Positions 8,485 through 16,482 of a stretch of 27,646 nt of DNA are shown piece after piece. The notes under the pieces are model-generated. The model saw only the letters and a list, made by a program, of their open reading frames with translations, ran no database searches and was not told where the DNA came from. Position 1 is the first letter of the stretch, and the number at the start of each line of letters is the position of its first letter. The stretch is from CBFCZU01 sp965602635 (GTDB lineage Bacteria; Planctomycetota; Phycisphaerae; SM23-33): positions 1 to 27,646 of the forward strand of contig CBFCZU010000023.1 of the NCBI GenBank assembly GCA_965602635.1. Reading direction: 5' to 3'. A program made the position numbers and the translations under genes.

Positions 8485-11484
8485 CTACTGTCCCACGATA
8501 ATCTTCTCACCGTCGAATCGCACGGTTTGGCCGCCGACGGTCGCCTTGGCGTCGAGCCCGGTACCGTCGACGGTCACCTTCGGCGCGCGGCCGCGTTGGA
8601 ACGTCAGCACGACGAAGTAGTCATCCCCGCCTTCGGCCTTGATACGGTTCAGCGTGCCGTGAAAGCCTTTCCGCGCCGTGCCGATTTTGATCTGGTCCGC
8701 GCCCGATTCGATCTTCACGTCTTTCGGCGTGATGAACGTCGCCCGCATGGACGCGTCCGGGTAGCGCAGCGTGAACCCGCCGGCCTCCACGGACACCTCG
8801 CCGCCCGGCCGCTGCCACGTCCAGAGCTTCTTCCCGCCGCCGCGGATCTTGTCGACAAGCACCACCAGCGCCGGCGCCCCGCACGTGCCGCTGTAGTCGA
8901 ACGCCATCGCCCGCAAGCCCGTGACGCCCGAGGGCCTGAACCGGTCGGCGTCGCGGAGGAACATCCCGTCGTAAAGCCTGGCCTTGGCCGAATAGACGTC
9001 GCCCATGTCGATCGAAACGCTGCCCGAGCCGTCTTCGCGGGCCTCGTAGTGGGTCACGCGCCCGCAGGCGCCTGTGTTCAGCTCGGCGCTGTCGGGCAGC
9101 AGGGCGACCGAATACTGCTCCCGCACGCCGTTGCGGCTGGTGGGGGCGTCCGTCCACGTGCGGCCCAGGCCGTGGATGGTGAAGCTCGCGGCGTTGGGAT
9201 GGTTCCAGCCGACCACCGGGGCGGCCTTGGCGAAGACCTGCGAGACAAACTCGTCGGTGCCCTGCCAGCCCGAGCGAAATACGTAGAAGCCGAACGTCTT
9301 CGCCTCCCACGTCAGGGGCATCGACTTGGCGGGGTGGGCCGGCTTCATGTCGAGCGGGTAGTTGACGAACGATTGGGCGAGGGTGATGTCCTTGGGCGCC
9401 TGGCGGGTGCTCCCGCCCCCGCTGCCTCCGACGGCGTTCGGGATCGAAGCCTCGTCGCTCACGCCGGTGAGGTAGTTCCACACCCACAAGGCCGCCGGCT
9501 TGTACTTCTCGGGGATGATCGGAAAGTGACACGCCATCCACTGGGCATCCACGCTCAATGCGCTGTTGAGCTTCACGATCGTGGGCGACGGGCTCTTTCT
9601 GCCCTTCTTGCTCTTGGGATCGCCCGGGCCGAACACGCCCTGCATCATCTGCCGCGGCATGACGTGCGTGATGTCCGGATACGGTGAGACAGTACGGCCG
9701 AAGAAGCTCTCGTACGCCGCGGCGTACACCGACGGGTACCAACTGGCGATGTTGGCGTAGCCGCCGGTCTCCGCCTTGAATCCGCCCTCGCCGATGCCCC
9801 AGAGGTAATGCTGCATGTTCTGCCACCAGCCGCGGTCCACCCAGAGCCGTCGGATCGGGTCCATGCCCGTCCGTTTCCACAGGGCGTGGTCCTGCTCCCA
9901 CAGCAACCTGTCCATCTTGTACAGGCCAAGTGGGCCGGATGAGGCGTCTGGGTCGACGGCGGCCAGATGCGGCGAGATCGACGGCGCGATCTTAGCGCTG
10001 CGGTACTCCACCGTCAGCGGATGGACGCCGGGGAAGATGCGATAGAACCGGGTCGGCCCCAACTCGACGCCGGAGATGCACATCCGAACGCCCTCGCCGC
10101 CCAGCGCCGGGCGGAGCACCTGCTCCTTCTTCACTCGCACCGCCGTGAAGTAGACCGACACGCCGCCGGCTGCCGCGTCGCCGGCCGCTTTGCCCACCAG
10201 AATTCCCTCCTCGCCACCCAACTCCGCCGGCAGCGCGGTGAAGGTCAGGGACGCCTCCTTGAACCACGTGCCGCTCTTGACCAGATACGTGCACCGCGTG
10301 CCCTCGGCGGGGCGTGCCTTCAGCATGCCGCCGAGCTTGCTCATGACGTCGCGGCTACAGTCCTTGGGCAGCAGCCCCGTCCAGATCCAGTTGCGAGGCG
10401 TCTTGCCGGGCGCCAGATCCGCCACGGGCACGCCCTTGCCCGGCGTGAAGCCCGCGGGGGGCCGAAGCGGCCAGGCTCGGGCAAGCGGGTCGGCCGGCTT
10501 CTTCGGCTCGGGCCCCTTGTCGCCCCAGAGGATCAGCGACACCACGCCGGGCACGCCCCGGCCGGGGCCGTAGTAGTTGCTGCACGGGTGGAAGTTCGCG
10601 TGCGAGGTCATCAGCACGAACTGCTGACGTTGCGTGAACGCCTCCAGTTGCGTTCGCAGCCACTTGCTGAACGCCGCCGGCCAAGCGTCCACGCACAGGT
10701 CGTACGCCACGGCCGCCCGGAAGATCTCGTGCCCGAACCCGCCCGAGCCGAACCCAAAGACCGGGATCTTGCCGTCCGGTTTGCCCTTACACGCGGCCTC
10801 GATAGCTATCCGCGCGCGGTCCGCGTACGACGCATCGCCGGTGAGCTGGTGCAGCACGCCGAGGTTGATCATGTCCCCTGACGCCCCGACCTGCCTGAGA
10901 TAAGCCTGCCCCAAGGGCGTCTTGAGCTTCTCGCGGAGCCGCGGCAGGTCGCTCTTGCGGAACAGGACGCGCGGGTGCTCGTTCATGGCCGGCAGCGCGT
11001 GGCCCTGCTTGACGGGCCGGGGCGGCAGGAGCTTGCCCTCGGCCGCGCCGGCGATGGGGCGGCCCTTGAACGTCCCGCCGTACCTGCCCAAGAGCGACCC
11101 GTCGGCCCGCCGCTCGAGGGCAATGTCGAACGTGGCCGCCCATCGGCCCTTGATCCAGAAATCGCCCAGGATCAGCATGCGGAGCTTCAGCCGCACCGCC
11201 TCGTCAGTGACGTCCGCCGACTCGACGATGCCCATATGCTCGCCGATCCCCAAGCCCTTGCCCCAGACCCGCCGCCACCGCCCGTCGACCGCCTCGAGAT
11301 GCAGGACCAGGTTCGCCGCCTCGGCGGGCTTGGCCGGATCGCGAGCCAACGCTTTCCGCAGCGCCAAATCCAGTTCGCCGCTGAAGCCCTCCCCCCGGGC
11401 CGTCGAGACGCTCGCACCGGCGGCCGCGACCGCCAAGATCAGAACCAGGCGACACGCTCTTCTGCTGTAGTGCGGTTTTCGCAT
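8485..11484 (-). CDS. Large heparinase II/III-type lyase with N-terminal barrel module
   Basis: The first gene of the operon encodes 999 aa; AGGAAG lies 7 nt before the ATG. A signal peptide (about 1-31, LVLILAVAAAGASVSTARG) is followed by a beta-rich module at about 58-152 (IKGRWAATFDIALERRADGS, LLGRYGGTFKGRPIAGAAEG). EHPRVLFR (169-176) starts the toroid. HANFHPCSNYYG (295-306) and GEGGFKAETGGY (565-576) lie at positions where heparinase-type lyases carry catalytic His/Tyr and structural Glu. FRSGW and NHPNAASF (761-768) mark the beta-sandwich, with H762 equivalent to the family's active-site His loop. DYSGTCGAPALVV (863-875) and the tail TVGGQTVRFDGEK are shared with the lyase at 3801-5840. 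Roughly residues 345-520 look like an extra beta-domain inserted between toroid helices. The expected reaction is beta-elimination of a uronic-acid-containing glycan in the periplasm or outside. The family is confident; the substrate is not known. Confidence 0.85.
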   Translation of the reverse strand: MRKPHYSRRACRLVLILAVAAAGASVSTARGEGFSGELDLALRKALARDPAKPAEAANLVLHLEAVDGRWRRVWGKGLGIGEHMGIVESADVTDEAVRLKLRMLILGDFWIKGRWAATFDIALERRADGSLLGRYGGTFKGRPIAGAAEGKLLPPRPVKQGHALPAMNEHPRVLFRKSDLPRLREKLKTPLGQAYLRQVGASGDMINLGVLHQLTGDASYADRARIAIEAACKGKPDGKIPVFGFGSGGFGHEIFRAAVAYDLCVDAWPAAFSKWLRTQLEAFTQRQQFVLMTSHANFHPCSNYYGPGRGVPGVVSLILWGDKGPEPKKPADPLARAWPLRPPAGFTPGKGVPVADLAPGKTPRNWIWTGLLPKDCSRDVMSKLGGMLKARPAEGTRCTYLVKSGTWFKEASLTFTALPAELGGEEGILVGKAAGDAAAGGVSVYFTAVRVKKEQVLRPALGGEGVRMCISGVELGPTRFYRIFPGVHPLTVEYRSAKIAPSISPHLAAVDPDASSGPLGLYKMDRLLWEQDHALWKRTGMDPIRRLWVDRGWWQNMQHYLWGIGEGGFKAETGGYANIASWYPSVYAAAYESFFGRTVSPYPDITHVMPRQMMQGVFGPGDPKSKKGRKSPSPTIVKLNSALSVDAQWMACHFPIIPEKYKPAALWVWNYLTGVSDEASIPNAVGGSGGGSTRQAPKDITLAQSFVNYPLDMKPAHPAKSMPLTWEAKTFGFYVFRSGWQGTDEFVSQVFAKAAPVVGWNHPNAASFTIHGLGRTWTDAPTSRNGVREQYSVALLPDSAELNTGACGRVTHYEAREDGSGSVSIDMGDVYSAKARLYDGMFLRDADRFRPSGVTGLRAMAFDYSGTCGAPALVVLVDKIRGGGKKLWTWQRPGGEVSVEAGGFTLRYPDASMRATFITPKDVKIESGADQIKIGTARKGFHGTLNRIKAEGGDDYFVVLTFQRGRAPKVTVDGTGLDAKATVGGQTVRFDGEKIIVGQ

Positions 11485-11554
11485 GCAGTGCTTCCTGTGA
11501 TCGCATCCGGGGTGGGGCCCGCGGCGGCACGCGAGGATACATGGCTGTAACCCA

Positions 11555-11569
11555 TTTTACGGATGCCGG
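11555..11569 (-). promoter_or_regulatory. Candidate regulatory site shared with the symporter upstream region
   Basis: On the minus strand this reads CCGGCATCCGTAAAA and lies about 70-85 nt upstream of the lyase-operon start at 11484. The region upstream of the symporter has CCGGCATCCGCAAAT at 16196-16210, on the same strand relative to its gene: 13 of 15 positions agree, with an identical 10-nt core. A common transcription factor is inferred. Confidence 0.4.
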
Positions 11570-11576
11570 TATCTCG

Positions 11577-11601
11577 GCCATGCCGATCTGCCATGCCGAT
11601 C
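11577..11601. repeat. Tandem 12-nt direct repeat GCCATGCCGATC
   Basis: Two exact copies of GCCATGCCGATC lie 1 nt apart (11577-11588 and 11590-11601) inside the 256-nt divergent interval 11485-11740, which serves the lyase operon on the left and the lyase gene at 11741 on the right. The 13-nt period is a little over one helical turn, so this may be a paired regulator site. Nothing else in the interval is clear apart from weak inverted repeats (AGCCC/GGGCT at 11693-11714) near the right-hand ribosome site. Confidence 0.5.
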
Positions 11602-11740
11602 GTTCGCCTTGCGGAGGGCCGCTCGAGTTTGCCCGGTGACATTGGCCGCGATTCGCACTTGAATACCTTGAACCTGACGTAGGCACTGTAGCAGCCCAGC
11701 GGATTGTCCGGGCTACTTCTGCTGTAGGAAGGGAAGCACA

Positions 11741-14242
11741 ATGAAACGACGTTGTCTCGTGCCGACAGGGGCGGCAGTGGCCGCCCTGGTTTGCCTGACG
11801 GTCGGCCGCGCGAGGGGCGTGGGACCGGCGGACACGGCCCATCCGTTCATCCTATGGACCGCCGACGAGGCCGCCAGGCTGCGGAAGCTCTACGAGTCCA
11901 ACGAGTGGGCGAGACGGAAGCTCGAGCAACTCGCCAGGGAGAGCAAGGGCAAGACGTTCGTCAATCTCTACCGCTACCAGGTCCTCGGGGACGCCAAGGC
12001 AGGGGACGTCGAGCGTAAGTACCTGCTGACCTTCATCGACGCGAAGATCGACGGAAAGGACAGCAGTGGTCATCGGGTCGGGCGGCACTACGACAACTAC
12101 GTCCACGCGCTGCGGTACGACGTCCTCTACGACACGCTCACGCCGTCGCAGCGCGGCGCGCTGGAGAAGACGTTCCGCAAGTTCGTTCTGTACGAGCTGG
12201 GCCACCCGTACCGGAACACGCGGCTGAGCCTGCTTCCGAACATGCAACTCCCGCGGACGTTCGCGGCGCATCTCATGTCGGTCGCGCTGCGCGACGAGAG
12301 GCTGATCCGCGAGATATGGGCGGCCCCGAGCGGCTTCAAGTGGTACTTCGACGAATACCTCTGCGACGGGGGGTTCTACAACGAAGAGTTCGGGAAGATG
12401 ACCTCGCTGATCGGCGAGCTTCTGCTGTACTGCCGCGGCCTCGACCGGCTGGGGCTGGGCGAACTCGGGTACGGCTTCCGGGGCCGCAGCGGGGCGACGA
12501 TGCGAAGCTACGTCGAAAGCCTGCTCTGGATCGGCTACCCCCGAACCGAGATTCCCGGCGGCGCGGGCAGGTACGAGCGAGTGACGATGGGTGACGCACG
12601 GCAGAACGTGCTGGGCGTCTTCCAGCACGCCAACGTCAAAGGCCGCCTGCCGTCCGATGGAGACGTCAAGGAGATCGGCGGGTGGGAGTACTTCTACGGC
12701 GCGAACATGAACGGCCGGGACCACCGCAACCGGAAGGTCGGCAAGCTGCAGTTTCCGCAGTGGTTCGAACTCCTGCACGCAAAGTATCCGGACGGGCCGT
12801 TCGGCTACTTCCTCTCGCAGATGCGCGAGCCGGGCGCGGATGCGTACGCCCCGACGCCGTTCTGGGGGCTTCGTCCGATGAGGCCATCCGACGTGAAGCC
12901 GCCGTCCGCGGCCAGCGCCGTCCACGGCGAGCGAGGATTCGCGATGCTCCGGGCGGACGAGTCTCCTGCCTACTGGCGGTCAGCCGCCCCGGCCGTGGCG
13001 TTGCAGTTCGCCACGCTCTACGTGCACTACACCAGCGACTGCTTCAGCCTGCTGGGCTACCACGCCTTCAACCGCCCCATCTATGTGAACCGGACCATCT
13101 CCGACGGCTACAACGGCGGGCCGTGGGACTTCTCCGTGCTCGGCCACTGCGGGGTGGTCGTCGACAACGAGCAGGCCCAACCGATTGGCCGTGTGCCGAC
13201 GCGAAAGGACTTCTCTGAACGGGTCAAGTTCGTCTCGGCCCGAGGCGTACTCGCCCCGGGCGCCGAGCCGTACAAGGGCCAAGGCGAGGTCCGTTCCAGC
13301 GACCAGCCGCACGAGCCGTTCACCGACGTCTACTCGAACATCGACCTGTCGCGCTCGCTCTTCCTGACGCGAGAGTACCTTTTCGACGTCTACCAGATCG
13401 CGGACAAATCCGGCAAGGACAGGTCCTACCACTGGCTGGTCCATGCGCCCGGCGTCGCGAAGCTGAGCGGCCGATGGCAGGCCTCGAACACGCTCAAGAA
13501 GACGCTGCTGAACGTCAAGCCGATCCCGACGCAGCAGCAGCCGCGGGCGCGAACCTGGCAGCGTTGCGCCAACCCAAGGGATTCGTGGGTCCTCATCGAC
13601 GGCGAGAAGCGGTATGACGTCGGCGACCAGCCGGTCGACCTGAGCGTCGTCCAGCAGTGCATCCTGGACGACGCCGACCGATCGCAACTCGGCAAGGCGT
13701 GGTACGACCGCCGGATCGGCGTGCGGCTCCGGTTGCTCGGCCAGACGGGCACGACGGCGTACGTCTTCGACACGCCGACGGGCTACCGCCCGGGAACGCA
13801 CCGAGCGCCGCGCGACGGCAAGCCCCGGCCACGTCCCGAGACGGGCGGCGTGTCTATCGCTATCGCCCGCCAGGCGCCGAGGAGCATGTTCGTCGCCCTG
13901 CATGAGCCGTTCGAGAACGCCGCCCCACGGATCGACGCGTTCCGGCGGATTCAGCAGACCGGCGACGCCGTAGCCGTCGCGGTGGTCGGGCCCAAGGCCG
14001 GTGTCAACGACCGCCTGATGGTTCGTGTCGGGGACGACGCCGACAGGCCGATCACGCTGGCAGGCGGCGGCGAGAGCTTCACGTTCGTCGGCCACGCCTG
14101 GCTGCGCATCGACGGCAAGACAGTGGAAGCGCGCGGAGGCCTGTGCGCCATGAAGCTCAAGGTCGCCGGCCGGCCCGTGCTGCTCGTCAACGGAAAGCCG
14201 ATCCCCTCGCGCGCCGAAGGCGGCGTCCTCCTCCTGCCATAG
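11741..14242 (+). CDS. Heparinase II/III-family protein
   Basis: This 833-aa protein starts at an ATG preceded by AGGAAGGGA. The signal peptide is at 1 to about 26 (AAVAALVCLTVGRARG). The helical toroid holds DGGFYNEEFGKM (209-220), the Asp-Gly...Glu motif common in heparinase II/III and alginate-lyase toroids, and NMQLPRTFAAH before it. The C-terminal sandwich begins with GFAMLRADESPAYWRSAAP, a form of the 'GFxxLR' strand, followed by H429-Y-T-S-D433 and FNRPIYVNRT, which correspond to the H-x-H-x-D...G-x-P-[LI]-x-V-[DN] motif of the family. In contrast to the other three lyase-like proteins here, it does not carry the EHPRLLFR opening or the VGGQxVRFDG tail, so it belongs to a different branch. 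It is predicted to be secreted and to act on an acidic polysaccharide. It is transcribed divergently from the lyase-exbBD operon and converges on the symporter gene. Confidence 0.78.
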   Translation: MKRRCLVPTGAAVAALVCLTVGRARGVGPADTAHPFILWTADEAARLRKLYESNEWARRKLEQLARESKGKTFVNLYRYQVLGDAKAGDVERKYLLTFIDAKIDGKDSSGHRVGRHYDNYVHALRYDVLYDTLTPSQRGALEKTFRKFVLYELGHPYRNTRLSLLPNMQLPRTFAAHLMSVALRDERLIREIWAAPSGFKWYFDEYLCDGGFYNEEFGKMTSLIGELLLYCRGLDRLGLGELGYGFRGRSGATMRSYVESLLWIGYPRTEIPGGAGRYERVTMGDARQNVLGVFQHANVKGRLPSDGDVKEIGGWEYFYGANMNGRDHRNRKVGKLQFPQWFELLHAKYPDGPFGYFLSQMREPGADAYAPTPFWGLRPMRPSDVKPPSAASAVHGERGFAMLRADESPAYWRSAAPAVALQFATLYVHYTSDCFSLLGYHAFNRPIYVNRTISDGYNGGPWDFSVLGHCGVVVDNEQAQPIGRVPTRKDFSERVKFVSARGVLAPGAEPYKGQGEVRSSDQPHEPFTDVYSNIDLSRSLFLTREYLFDVYQIADKSGKDRSYHWLVHAPGVAKLSGRWQASNTLKKTLLNVKPIPTQQQPRARTWQRCANPRDSWVLIDGEKRYDVGDQPVDLSVVQQCILDDADRSQLGKAWYDRRIGVRLRLLGQTGTTAYVFDTPTGYRPGTHRAPRDGKPRPRPETGGVSIAIARQAPRSMFVALHEPFENAAPRIDAFRRIQQTGDAVAVAVVGPKAGVNDRLMVRVGDDADRPITLAGGGESFTFVGHAWLRIDGKTVEARGGLCAMKLKVAGRPVLLVNGKPIPSRAEGGVLLLP

Positions 14243-14247
14243 CGAGG

Positions 14248-14263
14248 AGGGCCCGTTCGCCCT
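14248..14263. terminator. Weak hairpin between convergent genes
   Basis: AGGGC-CCGTTC-GCCCT forms a 5-bp stem with a 6-nt loop in the 19-nt gap between the stop of the lyase gene at 14242 and the stop of the symporter gene at 14262. No T-run follows on either strand, so it is at best a weak bidirectional terminator. Confidence 0.25.
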
Positions 14264-16097
14264 AGAACAGCGATCCGACGTACTGGACGAACAGGATGAA
14301 CCCGACGACGAAGACGATCGACCCGGCCAGGCCGAGAAGATCGACCTTGTAGTCCGACAGTCTGGCCTGGCCGGTTCGCAGCAGCCTGGGCAGATAGAGG
14401 ATATCCAACAGCAGCAGCCGCTTGGAGATATCGTGGTCCTTCTGGTCGACGGTAATCACGCCGCGGTCGAGGCCCTCGAGGTCGTCCTCATGGAATCCCC
14501 GTTCTTTGAGCTTGTGCTCTTGGCCGAGTGGGGTGTCCAAGCGAGCGTAGAACTCCTCGACGCTGCGATCGTCATGCTGACGCGTGAACAGCGAGGTGAT
14601 GACGATGGCCAGCAGACCGGGAATGAGATAGAGCGGGAACTTGATCTCGACAGGCAGGTGCGCGTCGCCCCCGCTTGGGATCACGATGGTCGCGCCGATT
14701 GCTGCGTACAGGTCCATCATCCACTGCACGACGTGGCGAATGCCGAACGGCAACGACGCCAGCCCGTCGACGAGTTCCCAGCGGTTGCCGATGAAGAACA
14801 GCGGGAACATCACCGCGATCGATGCGATGGCGCCGGCCTTGGTGGTACGGCGCCACAGCAGGGCCACGAGTATGGCTACTCCAGTGAGGCTGCCAAAGGG
14901 CTCGACCATCGTGGCGAAGTCCACGAGCCCCTTGATGCTGCTGGCGACGAACCACCCGGCCAGCACACCGAACACAGCGAAGGCTCTGGCCGCTGAGAGG
15001 TAGTGGCTCGGTGAAGCGTTTCTGACCAGATGCTCCCTGTAGACGTTGTTCACGAGCATGCCGGAGAAGTTGAGCATCATGCCGTCTAGCGACGACATGA
15101 CAGCGGCGAGCATCGACGCGACGATCAGGCCGCGAAGCACCACCGGCAGCAGGTCGCCTGCGACGAATGGGAAGACCTTGTCCGCGCTCGGGGGGCCACC
15201 TTCAGCGCCGGCGTAGAGCCCCATCGCCAGCAGGCCCACCAGTCCCCAGCCCAGCGTGCAGAACCGTTTCGTCACGAGCCCTAGGACCTGCATGCGGGCG
15301 GCGATCTCGTTCCTGGCCGCACCGGCCCCGCCGCCGGTGCTGGTCGTCGCCGAGAACAGGATCCCGATCATGAACCACAGGATCCACCAAAAGCCAAAGC
15401 CGGTGACGCCTTCCCGTGCGATCAAGTGGGTGAACTCGTCGGCGACATTCGCATCCAGAGCCGCCATGCCGCCCGCTTTGACTATTGCGAACGGAATCAG
15501 GAGAAACGACAGAACGATGATGAACAGCCCCTGCAGGACGTCTGTGGCATAGGCGGCAATCACACCGCCCATGAGGCTGTAGATGATGGTCGGAACGACT
15601 ATGACCAACATGGCCGCGGGGCCGCTGATCGCCCCGCCAGTCATGACTTCCACCACCAGGGCCGCGGCCTTGACGCCGAATCCCATGGCGATCGGCGTGC
15701 CGATGATCGCAACGGCCTTGAAGATGACGGCCATCAGACGGCCGAAGCGGAGCTGAACCAGGTCGACGAGCGTGACGATGCGCAGCCGACGCAGAACCGG
15801 CGGATACATCCAGAAGAACGGCGTGATCAGCATCCACGTCAAGCTCAGCCACATCCCCGAGAGACCCTTTTCGTACGTGGCGCTGGCCACGGCCATTGGG
15901 TGGTTGGCGTTGGTGCCGCCGGCAAACGTGGTGGCCATCATCATCAGTTTGCCCATCTTCCGCTTGCCCAGCAGAAAGCCCCCGCAGTCCTTGATCTTTC
16001 GCATCGCCCAGAATGCGATGGCGAACATGGCACAGCCGTACAGGACGATGACCAGCCAGTCCAGCAGGTGCAGTTCAATAAGTGGTTCGGCCAACAT
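14262..16097 (-). CDS. Sodium:solute symporter family transporter
   Basis: This 611-aa inner-membrane protein has about 13-14 hydrophobic helices, as expected for SSS-family (solute:Na+) carriers. The ATG at 16097 follows GGAG with 7-nt spacing. Family features: a LLDWLVIVLYGCAMFAIAFW first helix followed by GGFLLGKRKMGK (the 'F-L-[AL]-G-[KR]-[RK]-M' loop), ATTFAGGTNANHPM in the first half of the LeuT-like core, and MLAAVMSSLDGMMLNFSGML, the SSS signature that holds Na+-coordinating Ser residues. A cytoplasmic segment of about 90 residues precedes the last helix at about 586-606. It probably imports mono- or oligosaccharides, uronates or their derivatives released by the neighbouring enzymes; the substrate cannot be read from sequence. 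It is a single-gene unit with its own promoter region upstream, converging on the lyase gene at 11741-14242. Confidence 0.9.
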   Translation of the reverse strand: MLAEPLIELHLLDWLVIVLYGCAMFAIAFWAMRKIKDCGGFLLGKRKMGKLMMMATTFAGGTNANHPMAVASATYEKGLSGMWLSLTWMLITPFFWMYPPVLRRLRIVTLVDLVQLRFGRLMAVIFKAVAIIGTPIAMGFGVKAAALVVEVMTGGAISGPAAMLVIVVPTIIYSLMGGVIAAYATDVLQGLFIIVLSFLLIPFAIVKAGGMAALDANVADEFTHLIAREGVTGFGFWWILWFMIGILFSATTSTGGGAGAARNEIAARMQVLGLVTKRFCTLGWGLVGLLAMGLYAGAEGGPPSADKVFPFVAGDLLPVVLRGLIVASMLAAVMSSLDGMMLNFSGMLVNNVYREHLVRNASPSHYLSAARAFAVFGVLAGWFVASSIKGLVDFATMVEPFGSLTGVAILVALLWRRTTKAGAIASIAVMFPLFFIGNRWELVDGLASLPFGIRHVVQWMMDLYAAIGATIVIPSGGDAHLPVEIKFPLYLIPGLLAIVITSLFTRQHDDRSVEEFYARLDTPLGQEHKLKERGFHEDDLEGLDRGVITVDQKDHDISKRLLLLDILYLPRLLRTGQARLSDYKVDLLGLAGSIVFVVGFILFVQYVGSLF

Positions 16098-16139
16098 GGT
16101 CAGTCTCCGTCCTCAGGCGGGGCCTGCAGTCATGTGGGC

Positions 16140-16167
16140 ATGCTACGGGATGCCGCGAGCGGGTCAA
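16140..16167 (-). promoter_or_regulatory. Sigma-70-like promoter of the symporter gene
   Basis: On the minus strand TTGACC (16162-16167) and TAGCAT (16140-16145) are separated by 16 nt. TTGACC matches the -35 consensus at 5 of 6 positions. The -10 box is followed by a leader of about 35-40 nt to the ATG at 16097. This is the best -35/-10 pair I found in the window. Confidence 0.45.
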
Positions 16168-16184
16168 TCGGAGTTTTGCGATTG
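16165..16184. promoter_or_regulatory. Inverted repeat overlapping the symporter -35 box
   Basis: CAATCG-GAGTTTTG-CGATTG is a perfect inverted repeat with 6-nt arms and an 8-nt spacer. One arm overlaps the TTG of the predicted -35 element, the position expected for a repressor or class II activator site. Confidence 0.4.
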
Positions 16185-16192
16185 GCGGGTAG

Positions 16193-16212
16193 CGGATTTG
16201 CGGATGCCGGAT
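16193..16212 (-). repeat. Three ATCCG direct repeats upstream of the symporter promoter
   Basis: On the minus strand ATCCG occurs at 16208-16212, 16201-16205 and 16193-16197, spaced 7 and 8 nt start to start, ending about 25 nt upstream of the -35 box. The 16196-16210 part is the motif shared with the lyase-operon upstream region (11555-11569). Confidence 0.4.
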
Positions 16213-16482
16213 GGTGAGTCTATGAAGCAAGTGTCTGTCCGGTCGTCCGACCGTCGGACGAGACGCAGCAGGTAACCAGGTAGCTCGCCAACGCATCGCA
16301 AGGCGTTCCAGAAGCTCTCGGTCGATGACGGTTTTCATGCGACTCTGATGGCAGAAGAAGCCCCTGACGGCAACCTGCCATAGGGCCTTGCGCCACAGGG
16401 CCGACCAGATGATCCGGGGGGGACAGGCAGCGCCCGCTCGCTCGGTCGGCCTCTTGCTGCTTCCAGACGGGCGACACATCCG

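Larger units (their letters stand above)
16098..16482. other. 385-nt intergenic region upstream of the symporter
   Basis: Nearest the symporter (16098-16212) lie its promoter and several candidate operator elements, described separately. The rest, 16213-16482, holds no gene I can support. A minus-strand frame covering 16075-16479 is open and contains a Trp-rich stretch (IIWSALWRKALWQVAVRGFF), but it has no ribosome site, runs through the promoter into the symporter gene and matches no family I know. It may be a decayed gene remnant. Confidence 0.5.
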
